Source: Candidatus Ruthenibacterium merdavium | Lineage (GTDB): Bacteria > Bacillota > Clostridia > Oscillospirales > Ruminococcaceae | DNA length: 64,000 nucleotides | Direction of reading: 5' to 3' | NCBI GenBank assembly: GCA_019119935.1 | Contig: DWWA01000016.1 | Span: 1 to 64,000, forward strand | Shown: positions 44,936-54,698 of the stretch, piece after piece | How positions within the stretch are numbered: position 1 is the stretch's first letter | Layout of the letters: every line of letters starts with the position of its first letter | The notes under the pieces: generated by a model | What the model saw: the letters and a program-made list of their open reading frames with translations, nothing else | Databases searched by the model: none | What the model was told of the DNA's origin: nothing | Translations under genes and position numbers: made by a program

Positions 44936-45017
44936 AGAATCAAGGACGGTGCAAAACCGCCCCGGAACATAAAGAGCGCGCATTTTTGCTCTGCCCATAG
45001 AAAAAGGAGTTTGGAAA

Positions 45018-45584
45018 ATGAAAGTTTTAGTAGAAACCTCGGCCCGCCATGTACATGTGACACAGGAGCACTTGGAGGCGCTGTTCGGCAAAGGCTTTGA
45101 GCTGACGGTAAAAAAGGAGCTTTCTCAGCCGGGTCAGTTTGCTTCTAACGAGCGTGTCACCGTTGTTGGCCCGAAAAAAGAATTGGCGAACGTGTCCATC
45201 CTCGGCCCGGTTCGCAGTGCTTCCCAGGTAGAGCTGAGCCTGACCGACGCACGCAGCATCGGCATTGCCGCTCCGGTTCGTGAGTCCGGCGACATCGCAG
45301 GTTCTGCTGGCTGCAAGCTGGTTGGCCCCGCCGGTGAAGTTGAGCTGACCGAAGGCGTCATCGCCGCAAAGCGCCACATCCACATGACTCCCGCTGACGC
45401 TGAAAAAGCCGGCGTGAAAGATAAGGATGTCGTGAAGGTATCTTGCGGCGGCAACGACAGAAAGCTCGTTTTCGACGATGTTGTCATCCGTGTCAGCGAA
45501 AAATTCGCTACGGCGATGCACATTGATACCGACGAGAGCAACGCAGCAGGCGGTGCAAACGAAGGCGAAATCATTTTGGGATAA
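45018..45584 (+). CDS. pduL: Phosphate acyltransferase, PduL type
   Basis: A 188-residue phosphotransacylase (PTAC/PduL), which exchanges CoA for phosphate on acetyl- or propionyl-CoA, feeding substrate-level ATP synthesis. The zinc-binding histidine motifs SARHVHV and AAKRHIHMT, and the closing AMHIDTDESNAA, are present. There is no N-terminal microcompartment-targeting extension and no other compartment genes nearby, so it is probably a housekeeping, cytosolic form. AAAAGGAG precedes the ATG. Confidence 0.93.
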   Translation: MKVLVETSARHVHVTQEHLEALFGKGFELTVKKELSQPGQFASNERVTVVGPKKELANVSILGPVRSASQVELSLTDARSIGIAAPVRESGDIAGSAGCKLVGPAGEVELTEGVIAAKRHIHMTPADAEKAGVKDKDVVKVSCGGNDRKLVFDDVVIRVSEKFATAMHIDTDESNAAGGANEGEIILG

Positions 45585-45656
45585 TGCTTTTTCACCCCCG
45601 GTGTTTCCAACAGCGCCGGGGGAATTTTCATTCCTTGGCAGGAAAGGGGCATTGAT

Positions 45657-48044
45657 GTGACACAGCAGCCGACGGTTCATTTATCCGTGCGTGAATTGGT
45701 GGAACTGATTCATCGAAGCGGCTCCATTGACAACCGTTTCGGCGGGTTTGACCGCGCCAACGAAGGCAGCCGCCTTCACCGAAAACTTCAAAAAGAAGCC
45801 AAAGGCGACTACCGCGCCGAGGTTGTTTTAAAAGGCCGCTTTGTCGTGGAAGATGTATGCTATGAGCTTGACGGGCGCGCCGACGGTATTTTCACCGAAA
45901 ACGGTGAAACCGTGATTGACGAAATCAAAACAACCTGCGCCCCCGCCGAACTTCTCACCGCCGATTTTAACGCTGCGCACTGGGCACAAGTGCAGTGCTA
46001 CGGCGCTTTTTTATGTGAGGAGCAAAAGCTGAGCCATGTCACCCTTCAGCTGACCTATGTTCAAGCCGACACAGAGGAAATTATCCGCCATCGCAAACGC
46101 TTTTCCAAAGAAGAGCTGGAACAATTCGTGCGCGGCACGCTTTTGCTTTACGCGCCGTGGCAGGAGCGCCGCAGCCGGTGGCTCTCCGTGCGCACGGAGA
46201 GCCTTGCCGCGTTGAAATTCCCTTTTCCGCATTACCGAACCGGGCAATATGAGCTTGCCGGAAGCGTTTACCGTACCATTCGCAGAGGCGGCCAGCTGTT
46301 TGCCGTTGCTCCCACCGGAACCGGAAAAACACTCTCCACTCTGTTCCCCGCTTTAAAGGCAATGGGCGCCGGAACAGGCACGGCTGTTTTTTATTTGACG
46401 GCAAAGAACGCTACGCGGGAAGCGGCGCAAGGCGCGCTCGGCCTTTTGCGGGATGCCATGGCAAGCACAGATACACCCCTGCGGCTCAAAAGCGTTGTTC
46501 TGACCGCCAAAGAAAAAATATGCCCGATGGAGCGTGTTTCGTGCAATCCGATTGACTGTCCGCGCGCCGACGGTTACTATGACCGTATCAACGATGCGCT
46601 TCTTCGATTTTTAGACGATGCCGACGATTTTTCCCCTGCCGCCATTTGCGCGTTTGCGCAGAAAGAGCGGCTCTGTCCGTTTGAGCTGGCGCTGGATTTA
46701 TCCTCTCACTGCGACTGTATTTTATGCGATTATAACTATGTATTTGACCCCGTGGTCCGCTTAAAGCGCTTTTTTGCGCAAAGCGGAGAAAACAAGGAAT
46801 ACATTCTCCTCGTGGACGAAGCGCACAATCTTGTTGACCGCTCGCGCGAGATGTATTCCGGTCATCTTTACAAAACGGCCTTTTGGGAGGTCAAAAAGGC
46901 CGTGGGAAAGCAGAGCCGCCGTCTTTCGTCTGCCCTCACAAAACTCAACCGCCGCATGATTGACTTTCGCACACAAAGCGAAAACGCGGCATGCTCCGCT
47001 TGGTGCACACAGGAGCCGGACAAGCCTTTGTTAAAAGCTGTGGGAGAGTTTTGCGCCGCCGCTGAAATTTTTTTACAAGAGCATCGAAACAGTTCCTCCT
47101 ATGATGCCGTGCTGCCCTTATATTTCGATGCACGCTTTTTTCTCAAGCTCCACGAATGGTATGACGATCACTTTACCACATTGATTTCTGTTGAAAAAAA
47201 TGAAGTGGTGGTGTCCTGCCTTTGCTTAGATGCATCAGACTTTTTGGCGCAGACGTTTTCGTCGGCATGCTCGGCTGTATTGTTCAGCGCTACGCTTTCC
47301 CCTCTTGATTACTTCATGCGCACGCTGGGCGCTTTAGAGGACGCGCGCGGGCTGATGATGGCAAGCCCGTTTCAAACAAAGCACCTGTGCCTGCTTTGTG
47401 CCGACAAAATCAGTACAAAATACGCGGACCGGGAGCAATCCCTGCACGAAGTATGCGGGATGATTCACGCCGCTGTTTCGGCGCGCGCCGGAAACTATCT
47501 TGTTTTTGCGCCGTCTTATCGTTATCTGCGCCAAATCTACGAAGCCTTTCAGCTGGAATATCCCGAACACACAACATTGATGCAGGAGCCTTCTCTTTCG
47601 CCAGAACAACAAGCCGATTTTCTCAATCAATTTCAGGCAAAAGATGCGGCGGGTCTTGTCGGATTTTGCGTGCTCGGCGGCTCTTTTTCAGAAGGAATCG
47701 ACCTTGCAGGCGAGCGGCTCATCGGGTGTATCATTATCGGCGTCGGGCTTCCGCAGGTAGGTGCGGTTCCGGATGCTCTGCGCGATTATTATAATGAACA
47801 GGGGCTGGACGGCTTTGCGTATGCCTACCGCTGTCCGGGCATGAACAAAGTTCTGCAAGCGGCCGGGCGCGTGATTCGCACCGAGCAGGATCGCGGTATG
47901 GTTCTTTTAATTGACACGCGCTATCGCCAAAGCGCTTATCGTGCGCTCATGCCGCCGCACTGGAACCATCTGCGCTACTTGTCCGATGCGCAGGAGCTCA
48001 CTAAAGCGCTGAACGCGTTTTGGACGCCGGAGTCCGATTTTTAA
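45657..48044 (+). CDS. XPD/DinG-like DNA helicase with N-terminal RecB/Cas4-like nuclease domain
   Basis: A 795-residue fusion. Residues about 1-160 look like a PD-(D/E)xK nuclease: YELDGRADGIF, then the core IDEIKTT. The remainder is a superfamily 2 helicase: Walker A APTGTGKTLSTLFPAL, four cysteines typical of the XPD Fe-S domain (CPMERVSCNPIDCPRADG, CPFELALDLSSHCDCILC), DEAH box LLVDEAHN, and C-terminal motifs SFSEGIDLAGERLIG and QAAGRVIRTEQDRG. It probably acts in DNA repair or replication. GTG 45657 is supported by AAAGGGG 7 bases upstream. Confidence 0.85.
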   Translation: MTQQPTVHLSVRELVELIHRSGSIDNRFGGFDRANEGSRLHRKLQKEAKGDYRAEVVLKGRFVVEDVCYELDGRADGIFTENGETVIDEIKTTCAPAELLTADFNAAHWAQVQCYGAFLCEEQKLSHVTLQLTYVQADTEEIIRHRKRFSKEELEQFVRGTLLLYAPWQERRSRWLSVRTESLAALKFPFPHYRTGQYELAGSVYRTIRRGGQLFAVAPTGTGKTLSTLFPALKAMGAGTGTAVFYLTAKNATREAAQGALGLLRDAMASTDTPLRLKSVVLTAKEKICPMERVSCNPIDCPRADGYYDRINDALLRFLDDADDFSPAAICAFAQKERLCPFELALDLSSHCDCILCDYNYVFDPVVRLKRFFAQSGENKEYILLVDEAHNLVDRSREMYSGHLYKTAFWEVKKAVGKQSRRLSSALTKLNRRMIDFRTQSENAACSAWCTQEPDKPLLKAVGEFCAAAEIFLQEHRNSSSYDAVLPLYFDARFFLKLHEWYDDHFTTLISVEKNEVVVSCLCLDASDFLAQTFSSACSAVLFSATLSPLDYFMRTLGALEDARGLMMASPFQTKHLCLLCADKISTKYADREQSLHEVCGMIHAAVSARAGNYLVFAPSYRYLRQIYEAFQLEYPEHTTLMQEPSLSPEQQADFLNQFQAKDAAGLVGFCVLGGSFSEGIDLAGERLIGCIIIGVGLPQVGAVPDALRDYYNEQGLDGFAYAYRCPGMNKVLQAAGRVIRTEQDRGMVLLIDTRYRQSAYRALMPPHWNHLRYLSDAQELTKALNAFWTPESDF

Positions 48045-48070
48045 TCACACACGAAAAGGATGTGTCACCT

Positions 48071-49519
48071 TTGCAGATTTTTTCGCTGATTTTTTTTGCT
48101 TTCTTTGCCTTGGTCTTTGCCGCTTATTGGCGGCTTCCGACTGCTTGGCGTCCTGCCGTTCTGCTTGCGGCCAGTTGTGCTTTTTATGCGCCGTTCGGCG
48201 TTGGCTTTTTGGCGCTTCTTCTTGCCATGGGGTTGTTTGCATGGCTGGGGGGTATGGCGCTTGAAAAACGGCGCACACGGCCCGTTTTGGCCGCGGTGCT
48301 GGCAGTTAGCCTTGCCCCGCTCCTTCTGTTTAAATATTATAACTTTTTCAACGATGTTCTCGTTTGGGCGTCCGGGCTGCTGCGCCTTTCTTTTTCGCCG
48401 CTCTATCTGGATTGGCTTGCGCCCGCGGGCATCAGTTACTATACGTTTTTAATCGTTAGCTACCTTGTCGATGTCTATCGGCAAAAATGCCCTGCCCAGC
48501 GCAGCCCGATCGCCTGTCTTGTTTCCTTTTCCCTCTTTTTCCAAATTACCGCAGGGCCTTTGACCCGTCCGACGGATCTCCTGCCGCAGATTCTCACACC
48601 TCGCACGTTTGACGCAAAACAAGCCATCGGCGGCGCACAGCTCGTTGTATTCGGCCTGTTTAAAAAGCTGGCACTGGCAGAAACACTTTCCACGTTTGCT
48701 TCCCCCGTTTTTTACGACCCGCAAAAACTGCACGGCATGAGTATTCTCATTGCGGTTTTCTTTTACGCGGTTCAAATTTACGCCGACTTTTCAGGGTATA
48801 CCGATGTCGCGCGTGGCCTTGCCCGCATGCTCGGCTTTGAGCTTTACGAAAATTTCCGCTCGCCTTATTTTTCCCGTTCCATCAAAGAATTTTGGTCAAG
48901 ATGGCATATTTCTCTTTCCGGCTGGCTGAAAGATTACGTCTATATTCCCCTCGGCGGAAGCCGTGTCGGCAAAGTACGTCATCTTTTGAATTTATTCTTG
49001 ACCTTCGTCGTCAGCGGTTTGTGGCACGGCGCATCCGTTCCCATGCTGTTATGGGGCTGTGTCCACGGGGTTTATATGGTGTGCGGCACGCTCACTCGCT
49101 CTGCCCGCGAGAAATTTTGGAACATGGCCGCCGTGAAGCGGGTTTCCCTTGTGCGAACACCTTTGGCCATTGTCGTGACGTTTGTGCTTTTATGCTTTTC
49201 GTGGATCTTTTTCGCCTGTTCCTCTGTGGATAACATCCACTACATTCTCACACACTTGTTTTACGATTTTCAGCCCAGCGTTTTATACGTCAAAGAAAGT
49301 ATTGTCCTGCTCGGGTTAACCGCTTGGTCAAGCCTGCGCATCGGTTCCATGATTGCCGCCGTAGCTCTCATTGACCTGTTGAAACAGCAGGAGGACTACG
49401 CCGCTTGGCTGGGCCGTCAAAGAAAATGGGTTCAAGTGTTTCTTAGCTATGTTTGGATGGCAGGCATTGTCCTGTGGGGAAGCATTGGGGCCGGAACCAC
49501 GATGTATTTTGCATTTTAA
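48071..49519 (+). CDS. MBOAT family O-acyltransferase (AlgI/DltB type)
   Basis: A 482-residue membrane-bound O-acyltransferase with about 11-12 helices, which moves an acyl group across the membrane onto a surface polymer. Family marks: FSRSIKEFWSRWHISLSGWL and the following LKDYVYIPLGGSRVG, then the catalytic histidine of VVSGLWHGASVPMLLWG. TTG 48071 (AAAGGA 9 bases upstream) gives the typical M-x-x-F-S start; GTG 48062 is also possible. It is followed by its likely SGNH partner. Confidence 0.9.
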   Translation: MQIFSLIFFAFFALVFAAYWRLPTAWRPAVLLAASCAFYAPFGVGFLALLLAMGLFAWLGGMALEKRRTRPVLAAVLAVSLAPLLLFKYYNFFNDVLVWASGLLRLSFSPLYLDWLAPAGISYYTFLIVSYLVDVYRQKCPAQRSPIACLVSFSLFFQITAGPLTRPTDLLPQILTPRTFDAKQAIGGAQLVVFGLFKKLALAETLSTFASPVFYDPQKLHGMSILIAVFFYAVQIYADFSGYTDVARGLARMLGFELYENFRSPYFSRSIKEFWSRWHISLSGWLKDYVYIPLGGSRVGKVRHLLNLFLTFVVSGLWHGASVPMLLWGCVHGVYMVCGTLTRSAREKFWNMAAVKRVSLVRTPLAIVVTFVLLCFSWIFFACSSVDNIHYILTHLFYDFQPSVLYVKESIVLLGLTAWSSLRIGSMIAAVALIDLLKQQEDYAAWLGRQRKWVQVFLSYVWMAGIVLWGSIGAGTTMYFAF

Positions 49520-49534
49520 CAAGGGGGCTCTTTT

Positions 49535-50635
49535 ATGAAACGCTTTTTGACTGTCATCAGCCTATTTCTGCTTCCTGTTGTTTTGTTTTACGCACTGCTC
49601 GCCACCGTGATGTACAATACCCGAGAGCTTGCTGAAATGGATGAGCTTGTTCCCGCTACCGTCAGCGGTGAATTAAAGCTGTACGGAACGGGATACCACG
49701 AAAATTTCTTCACCTATAAACATCGCGTTACAAGTGAACTCGCCCCCGAACTTTTGGTTCTGGGTACCAGCCGCAGCATGCAGATTTCAGGTGACTTTTT
49801 CTCTCAAAAAAGCTTTTACAACGCCGGCGGCGGCGTTCGCAACGTTGCCAACTACACCGAGTTTTTGCAGGCCCTTCCCAAAGAAAGCCTGCCCAAAACC
49901 CTGCTTGTCGTTCTCGATCAAGACATGTTCAACACACCTTGGCGTCAAGCCAATTTCGGGGGTTTGAGCTTTGGGGACTTAGAAATGAAGCCGCTGGACA
50001 CTTTACTGCGTTTAGGCTTCAGCTACGGCGACGGAAAATTTTCCATTTTATCCACCCTGCTTCCGAAACCGGGCGTTTACGGGCTGGCTGCATCTGCAAG
50101 CGGTTCCGGCTTTGCCACGGACGGAAGCTACCGTTACGGAAAAACGGCAGAACTGAATTTACAAGAGCCGGAGAAAAACTTTTCCAGCGTTTATCGAAAT
50201 ATTGACTTTGACGAGCTGCGCTTTCAGGGCTGTGACACTCCGGACGCAACTGCGCTCGAGCAGCTGGACGGATTTCTTTCTTTTTGCCGGGAAAACAACA
50301 TCCACGTCGTTGGTTTTCTTCCTCCTTTTCCGCCGGCTGTCATCATCCGCATGGAAGCCGCCGGAAAATACGGCTACCTCGACACGCTTTACAGTGAAAT
50401 TGCCGCGCGTTTTGAAGCTGCTGGCGGTGAATTTTTCGATTTCACTTCCATGCCCGACACGCAAGACATCGAATACATCGACGGTTTTCACGGCGGCGAC
50501 CGCGTGTATGCCCAAATCATGCTTTCGCTTTCCGAGCAAAGCACGCTGTTAAAACCGCTCATTGACCGCGAAAACACCGAAGCCCTTTTGGCTCAGCCGT
50601 CGGAAAACCCGCGTGTTTTACCCTTTGAAAATTGA
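49535..50635 (+). CDS. SGNH-fold acyl transfer partner (DltD/AlgJ-like)
   Basis: A 366-residue protein with an N-terminal membrane anchor (about 1-25) and an extracellular SGNH-like domain. Serine motif LVLGTSRSMQ sits near residue 82, and the D-x-x-H motif is YIDGFHGGDRV near 305. This is the same layout as DltD or AlgJ/AlgX, which work with MBOAT proteins to O-acylate teichoic acid or exopolysaccharide. It lies 15 bases after the MBOAT gene, so the two are co-transcribed. The polymer is unknown. Confidence 0.8.
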   Translation: MKRFLTVISLFLLPVVLFYALLATVMYNTRELAEMDELVPATVSGELKLYGTGYHENFFTYKHRVTSELAPELLVLGTSRSMQISGDFFSQKSFYNAGGGVRNVANYTEFLQALPKESLPKTLLVVLDQDMFNTPWRQANFGGLSFGDLEMKPLDTLLRLGFSYGDGKFSILSTLLPKPGVYGLAASASGSGFATDGSYRYGKTAELNLQEPEKNFSSVYRNIDFDELRFQGCDTPDATALEQLDGFLSFCRENNIHVVGFLPPFPPAVIIRMEAAGKYGYLDTLYSEIAARFEAAGGEFFDFTSMPDTQDIEYIDGFHGGDRVYAQIMLSLSEQSTLLKPLIDRENTEALLAQPSENPRVLPFEN

Positions 50636-50654
50636 CGAATCTAACCCACTGCCG

Positions 50655-50688
50655 CCGGGGACGTTTACCAAAACGTCCCCGGATTTTT
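50655..50688 (+). terminator. Terminator of the MBOAT-SGNH unit
   Basis: CCGGGGACGTTT (50655-50666) pairs perfectly with 50671-50682, followed by ATTTTTCTTT. Confidence 0.9.
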
Positions 50689-50704
50689 CTTTATAAAATC
50701 ACCA

Positions 50705-50733
50705 TTGACTTTGCCTGTTGTTTATGCTATCGT
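50705..50733 (+). promoter_or_regulatory. Promoter of the 789-residue protein gene
   Basis: TTGACT (50705-50710) and TATCGT (50728-50733) are 17 bases apart, about 100 bases before the ATG. Confidence 0.5.
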
Positions 50734-50837
50734 GTCACATAGATTCCCCCTGAGCGGCTTTTAAACTTTCACGGCCGCTGTCTGTTTTTTAGAAAACCTG
50801 CTTTATCATGCAGTATTAAGAAAGGGATGACACTGTT

Positions 50838-53207
50838 ATGAAAAAACATGTTATCGTCAATATTTACAACTTTATCCGAAAATCACACGAAGAACCCAGC
50901 CGCTTTATTCAAGATGATTTCGACACCATACGAAACCAGATGCAAATTGCGGGGCAGTACGGACTTCCTACTACCTACGCTTTAAAGTATGACGCTTTGA
51001 CGGACGAGCGCTATCAGGCATTGATGCGGGAATACGCCGACCCCTGCGATGAGATTTCTGCGTGGTGGGAAATCACTCGTGAAATGTGCGAAAAGGCGGG
51101 AGTACGTTTTCGCGGACAAGTAACGGAAGAGTTCGACGAGCGCGTCAACAGCGCTTACAGTATCGGCTATGAGCCAGAAGAACGAAAAAAGCTTGTAGAC
51201 GCTTACATGGACGAGTTTTTCAAGGTTTTCGGGTGCTATCCAAAAACGATTGGTTCTTGGGTGCTCGATACCGTAACCCTTCAATATGCCGCCGAGCGGT
51301 ACGGGATTGTGGGCGGAGCCACCTGCCGCGACCAAATCGGAACCGACGGCTTTACCCTGTGGGGCGGGTATCCCAACGGCATTTACTATCCCAGCCGTAT
51401 GAACGAAAACATTCCGGCGCAGTCCCTGGAACATCAGCTTTCTGTCCCCGTGTTTCGTCTGTTGGGACCGGACCCCATTTACAGCTTTGAACAAAACCTC
51501 CGTGAAGATTTAAACGGCATGGTGTTCACGCTCGAACCCGCTTGGGTCACCGGGCGTGACAAACGATGGATTTCATGGATGTTTGCCAATCTGACCGAAG
51601 AAGATGCGCTCGGCATCGGGTATGCCCAAGTTGGGCAGGAAAACAACTTTTTGTGGGAAAACATCGAGCCCGGCTTTGCTCCCCAGCTGGAACACATTTC
51701 TCAGCTGGCAAAAGAGGACAAGCTGCGGGTGGAAACCATGGCGGACAGTGCAAAATGGTTTTTGAAAAAATACCGCATTACCCCGCCCATGACTTGGCAG
51801 GCCTCCAACGACTGGAATGAAAAGCACTCTCTTTGTACCCAGTGGTATGCCTCCAGCTGTTATCGTTTAAACTTTTTGGGCGAAGATTCCCATTTACGAA
51901 TCCGCGACTTCTTCTTATATCGTGAGCAATACCCCTCGCGTTACTTAACAAAGGCCATGACCAGCCTGAAAAGCACCTTTGACGCACTTCCCGTGCTGTT
52001 TCCTCAGCTTTGGACTCAGGAAGGGCAAACACGCCCGTTTATTCGTCTTTTGGCGGCAGACGGCACAGAACCGTCGGGAAGCATCCAGTTTTACACAGAA
52101 AATGACACATCCGCTTGTGCCGAGCTGAGAGATGCATCCGAAAAGCAGGTGCTGGCACGATTTACACTTCATCCGGATCGGCTGGTATTAACGGGTGAGT
52201 ACAGTCTTTTGTTCGACCGTTTGCCCGTGTTTCAAAAAGCGGAAAACAAACAAATTCAAATGGAGCACGAAGGCTTTCCCTATCACTTTACGGTGGAAAC
52301 AGGCGCCATTGCGAAAGCCGGAACAGACGGCGTCTGCATTGCTCCGCAAGACGGGTGTATTTGCCTGCGCTTAGGCAAATGTGCCGACGCGGCGAATTTT
52401 TACACCGAGGAATATCGGCACGACCCGCAGGAGCTTGATGCAGTCACTACTCACTGGAAGCCTGCGGAATCCGCTTTGCCGCTTGCCCCGGTGCTGAGCC
52501 CGGCAGAATGTATTTTCCCCTACGGCACTTGCGCTGAAATTACGCTCAGTGCAAAACAATCGGGCGAAATTCGCTTTACAATGGACGGAAGCGTCCCCAC
52601 AGAAGATTCTCCTGTTTACGAAAAACCGATTTCCATTCAATCGGACACTGTTGTTTCCGCCCGTCTTTTCCTGCCCGACGGGCGAAAAAGTGAAGTGTGC
52701 CGCGCGTTTTACCAATTTGTGTTGACCGATATTCAACTGAAAAGCCCCACCAAATTTGACCCGCGCGAAGTGTTTAACCGCAATGGTGTTAAGGGACTGT
52801 TGTCGCCTGTGCGCGGCACTTGTGATTTTCTGTGCGGAGAATGGCTGGGCACACTGGAAAACTTAGACGTAACCGGTATTTTGCCAACCGAACAGCAAAT
52901 TGAAAAAATCGGAATGGGCTTTTTGTCACATCACCGTTCCGGCATCATTTTCCCTGAGTATATCGAACTTTTCACCGGGCCGGATGAAGAGCATCTCATG
53001 TTAACAGACACACTCCGCCTTCCCTGCGCTCCGTGTGAACGCGAAATTGTAAAAAAAGATTTCTTCTTTTCAGTGAACAAAAAGATCCGTTGTTTTCGCA
53101 TTGTGGCACATCGCTACGCGAAAATGCCCGCATGGTGCACCTACAAAGGCGTACCGGATGTGTTCACGATGGCGGATACCTTGCTAGTAAAACTCATGGA
53201 TCGGTAA
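50838..53207 (+). CDS. Unassigned 789-residue protein with CHB_HEX_C-like domain
   Basis: A large soluble protein without a signal peptide. The N-terminal 340 residues have a deacetylase-like or glycosidase-like barrel look (FGCYPKTIGSWVLDTVTLQY, then GGATCRDQIGTDGFTLWGG and a Y-Y-P-S-R patch). A central beta region follows. The segment SGEIRFTMDGSVPTEDSPVY (about residues 580-599) is a chitobiase/hexosaminidase C-terminal (CHB_HEX_C_1) pattern, and the end is beta-rich. It is likely carbohydrate-active, but no catalytic family can be named by eye. AAAGGGA lies upstream of the ATG. A small XRE regulator follows 70 bases later. Confidence 0.65.
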   Translation: MKKHVIVNIYNFIRKSHEEPSRFIQDDFDTIRNQMQIAGQYGLPTTYALKYDALTDERYQALMREYADPCDEISAWWEITREMCEKAGVRFRGQVTEEFDERVNSAYSIGYEPEERKKLVDAYMDEFFKVFGCYPKTIGSWVLDTVTLQYAAERYGIVGGATCRDQIGTDGFTLWGGYPNGIYYPSRMNENIPAQSLEHQLSVPVFRLLGPDPIYSFEQNLREDLNGMVFTLEPAWVTGRDKRWISWMFANLTEEDALGIGYAQVGQENNFLWENIEPGFAPQLEHISQLAKEDKLRVETMADSAKWFLKKYRITPPMTWQASNDWNEKHSLCTQWYASSCYRLNFLGEDSHLRIRDFFLYREQYPSRYLTKAMTSLKSTFDALPVLFPQLWTQEGQTRPFIRLLAADGTEPSGSIQFYTENDTSACAELRDASEKQVLARFTLHPDRLVLTGEYSLLFDRLPVFQKAENKQIQMEHEGFPYHFTVETGAIAKAGTDGVCIAPQDGCICLRLGKCADAANFYTEEYRHDPQELDAVTTHWKPAESALPLAPVLSPAECIFPYGTCAEITLSAKQSGEIRFTMDGSVPTEDSPVYEKPISIQSDTVVSARLFLPDGRKSEVCRAFYQFVLTDIQLKSPTKFDPREVFNRNGVKGLLSPVRGTCDFLCGEWLGTLENLDVTGILPTEQQIEKIGMGFLSHHRSGIIFPEYIELFTGPDEEHLMLTDTLRLPCAPCEREIVKKDFFFSVNKKIRCFRIVAHRYAKMPAWCTYKGVPDVFTMADTLLVKLMDR

Positions 53208-53277
53208 GCACTTATGATTAGGCATGTCCGTCAGAATAAAATCTGGTACACCGATAAAAAGCACAGAGGTATCAATC

Positions 53278-53520
53278 ATGAATATCATGACAGCAATCAA
53301 AAATCGAATTCTTGGGCTTTGTGGCGAAAGAGGAATTACGATTAACAAACTTGCCTCTTTGTGTGGTCTTCCGCCATCAAGCATCAAAAACATTCTATAT
53401 GGGAAAAGCCAAAACCCCAAAGTGCTGACAATCAAAATGATATGTGACGGGCTTGGAATTACCATCGGCGAATTTTTTTCGACGCCGGAATTTGATGGGT
53501 TGGAGCAAGAAATTCAGTAA
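53278..53520 (+). CDS. XRE family transcriptional regulator
   Basis: An 80-residue protein that is almost only a Cro/CI-type helix-turn-helix: ITINKLASLCGLPPSSIKNI, then LYGKSQNPKVLTIKMICDGL and the final GITIGEFF. ATG 53278 has GAGGT 7 bases upstream; the frame is open 18 codons further but without a good site. It may control the large gene before it or be a free-standing regulator. Confidence 0.85.
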   Translation: MNIMTAIKNRILGLCGERGITINKLASLCGLPPSSIKNILYGKSQNPKVLTIKMICDGLGITIGEFFSTPEFDGLEQEIQ

Positions 53521-53543
53521 CCAAAAACCTTTATAGAAACAAC

Positions 53544-53579
53544 AAAATGCCCCGGCGAAAAGCCGGGGCATTTTGTTTA
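53544..53579. terminator. Bidirectional terminator before rpoD
   Basis: GCCCCGGC pairs with GCCGGGGC around GAAAA, with ATTTTGTTT on both strands. It ends the XRE unit and the dgt-dnaG-rpoD operon. Confidence 0.9.
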
Positions 53580-53609
53580 AAAAGTATTTTACTAGAATAA
53601 ATAGAGAAC

Positions 53610-54698
53610 TTAATCCAAAAAGTCGCGCAGCTTTTTAGAGCGGCTGGGGTGACGAAGCTTTCTGAGCGCTTTGGCCTCAATTTGGCGAATACGCTCACGG
53701 GTCACGTTAAACTCTTTACCCACTTCCTCCAACGTGCGAGGACGTCCATCCTCCAAACCAAAACGCAGGCGCAGCACCTTTTCCTCGCGCGGGGTCAGGC
53801 TTTGCAGCACGCCGGACAGCTGCTCTTTGAGCAAGGTATGGCTGGCGGCTTCTGCCGGCACGGGAGCATCCTCGTCGGGAATAAAATCGCCAAGATGGCT
53901 GTCTTCCTCTTCACCGATGGGGGTTTCCAAGCTCACGGGCTCTTGTGCCACACGCATAATCTCGCGCACCTTATCCACCGGCATATCCAATTCCAGCGCA
54001 ATCTCATCAGCCGTCGGCTCATGGCCGTTTTTGTGCAGAAGCTGGCTGGAAATCTTTTTCACCTTATTGATGGTTTCCACCATATGCACCGGAATACGGA
54101 TGGTGCGCGCTTGGTCTGCAATGGCACGGGTAATCGCCTGACGAATCCACCATGTTGCGTAGGTGGAGAATTTAAAGCCTTTTGTATGGTCAAACTTTTC
54201 CACGGCTTTAATCAGACCCAAGTTACCCTCTTGAATCAAATCCAAAAACTGCATTCCGCGGCCCACATAGCGCTTTGCAATGGAAACCACCAAACGCAGG
54301 TTTGCTTCGGACAAGCGCTGCTTTGCCTTTTCGCCTGCCGGGCCGCCCTCTTGAATACGGGTAGCCAGCGTGATTTCTTCCTCCGGGTTCAAAAGAGGAA
54401 CACGGCCAATCTCTTTCAAATACACTTTTACAGGGTCGTCAATCGCGACGCCCTCTGCAGAAAGCGCGCTCTCCAAGGCATCTACATTGTCCTCAGTCAG
54501 CGTAAAGTCCTCCAAATCAAGGTCGGGCTCGTCGATCACTTCAATATTATTGGCTTCCAAGGTTTCATACAGTTTGTCCACAAAGTCCACTTCAAAGTTC
54601 ATTTCCTCTAAAGCTTCATTGATCTCCTGTGTGGTCACCTTTTGATTCTTTTTCCCGGTTTCCAGCAATGCTGCAATCACATTCTTTTTATCGGACAT
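53610..54698 (-). CDS. rpoD: RNA polymerase primary sigma factor (sigma-70/RpoD)
   Basis: A 362-residue housekeeping sigma factor. Region 1.1 is reduced (about 1-70), region 1.2-2.1 starts at [20 protein letters not shown], region 2.3-2.4 is [20 protein letters not shown] (promoter -10 binding), region 3 is [20 protein letters not shown], and region 4.2 is [20 protein letters not shown] (-35 binding). The size fits a Gram-positive sigma-A. It is last in dgt-dnaG-rpoD. Confidence 0.98.
   Translation of the reverse strand: MSDKKNVIAALLETGKKNQKVTTQEINEALEEMNFEVDFVDKLYETLEANNIEVIDEPDLDLEDFTLTEDNVDALESALSAEGVAIDDPVKVYLKEIGRVPLLNPEEEITLATRIQEGGPAGEKAKQRLSEANLRLVVSIAKRYVGRGMQFLDLIQEGNLGLIKAVEKFDHTKGFKFSTYATWWIRQAITRAIADQARTIRIPVHMVETINKVKKISSQLLHKNGHEPTADEIALELDMPVDKVREIMRVAQEPVSLETPIGEEEDSHLGDFIPDEDAPVPAEAASHTLLKEQLSGVLQSLTPREEKVLRLRFGLEDGRPRTLEEVGKEFNVTRERIRQIEAKALRKLRHPSRSKKLRDFLD

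Noticed and set aside
53649-54611. 320-codon plus-strand frame opposite rpoD
   Set aside because: Entirely antisense to rpoD, rich in H, Q and L without any motif; a coding shadow.
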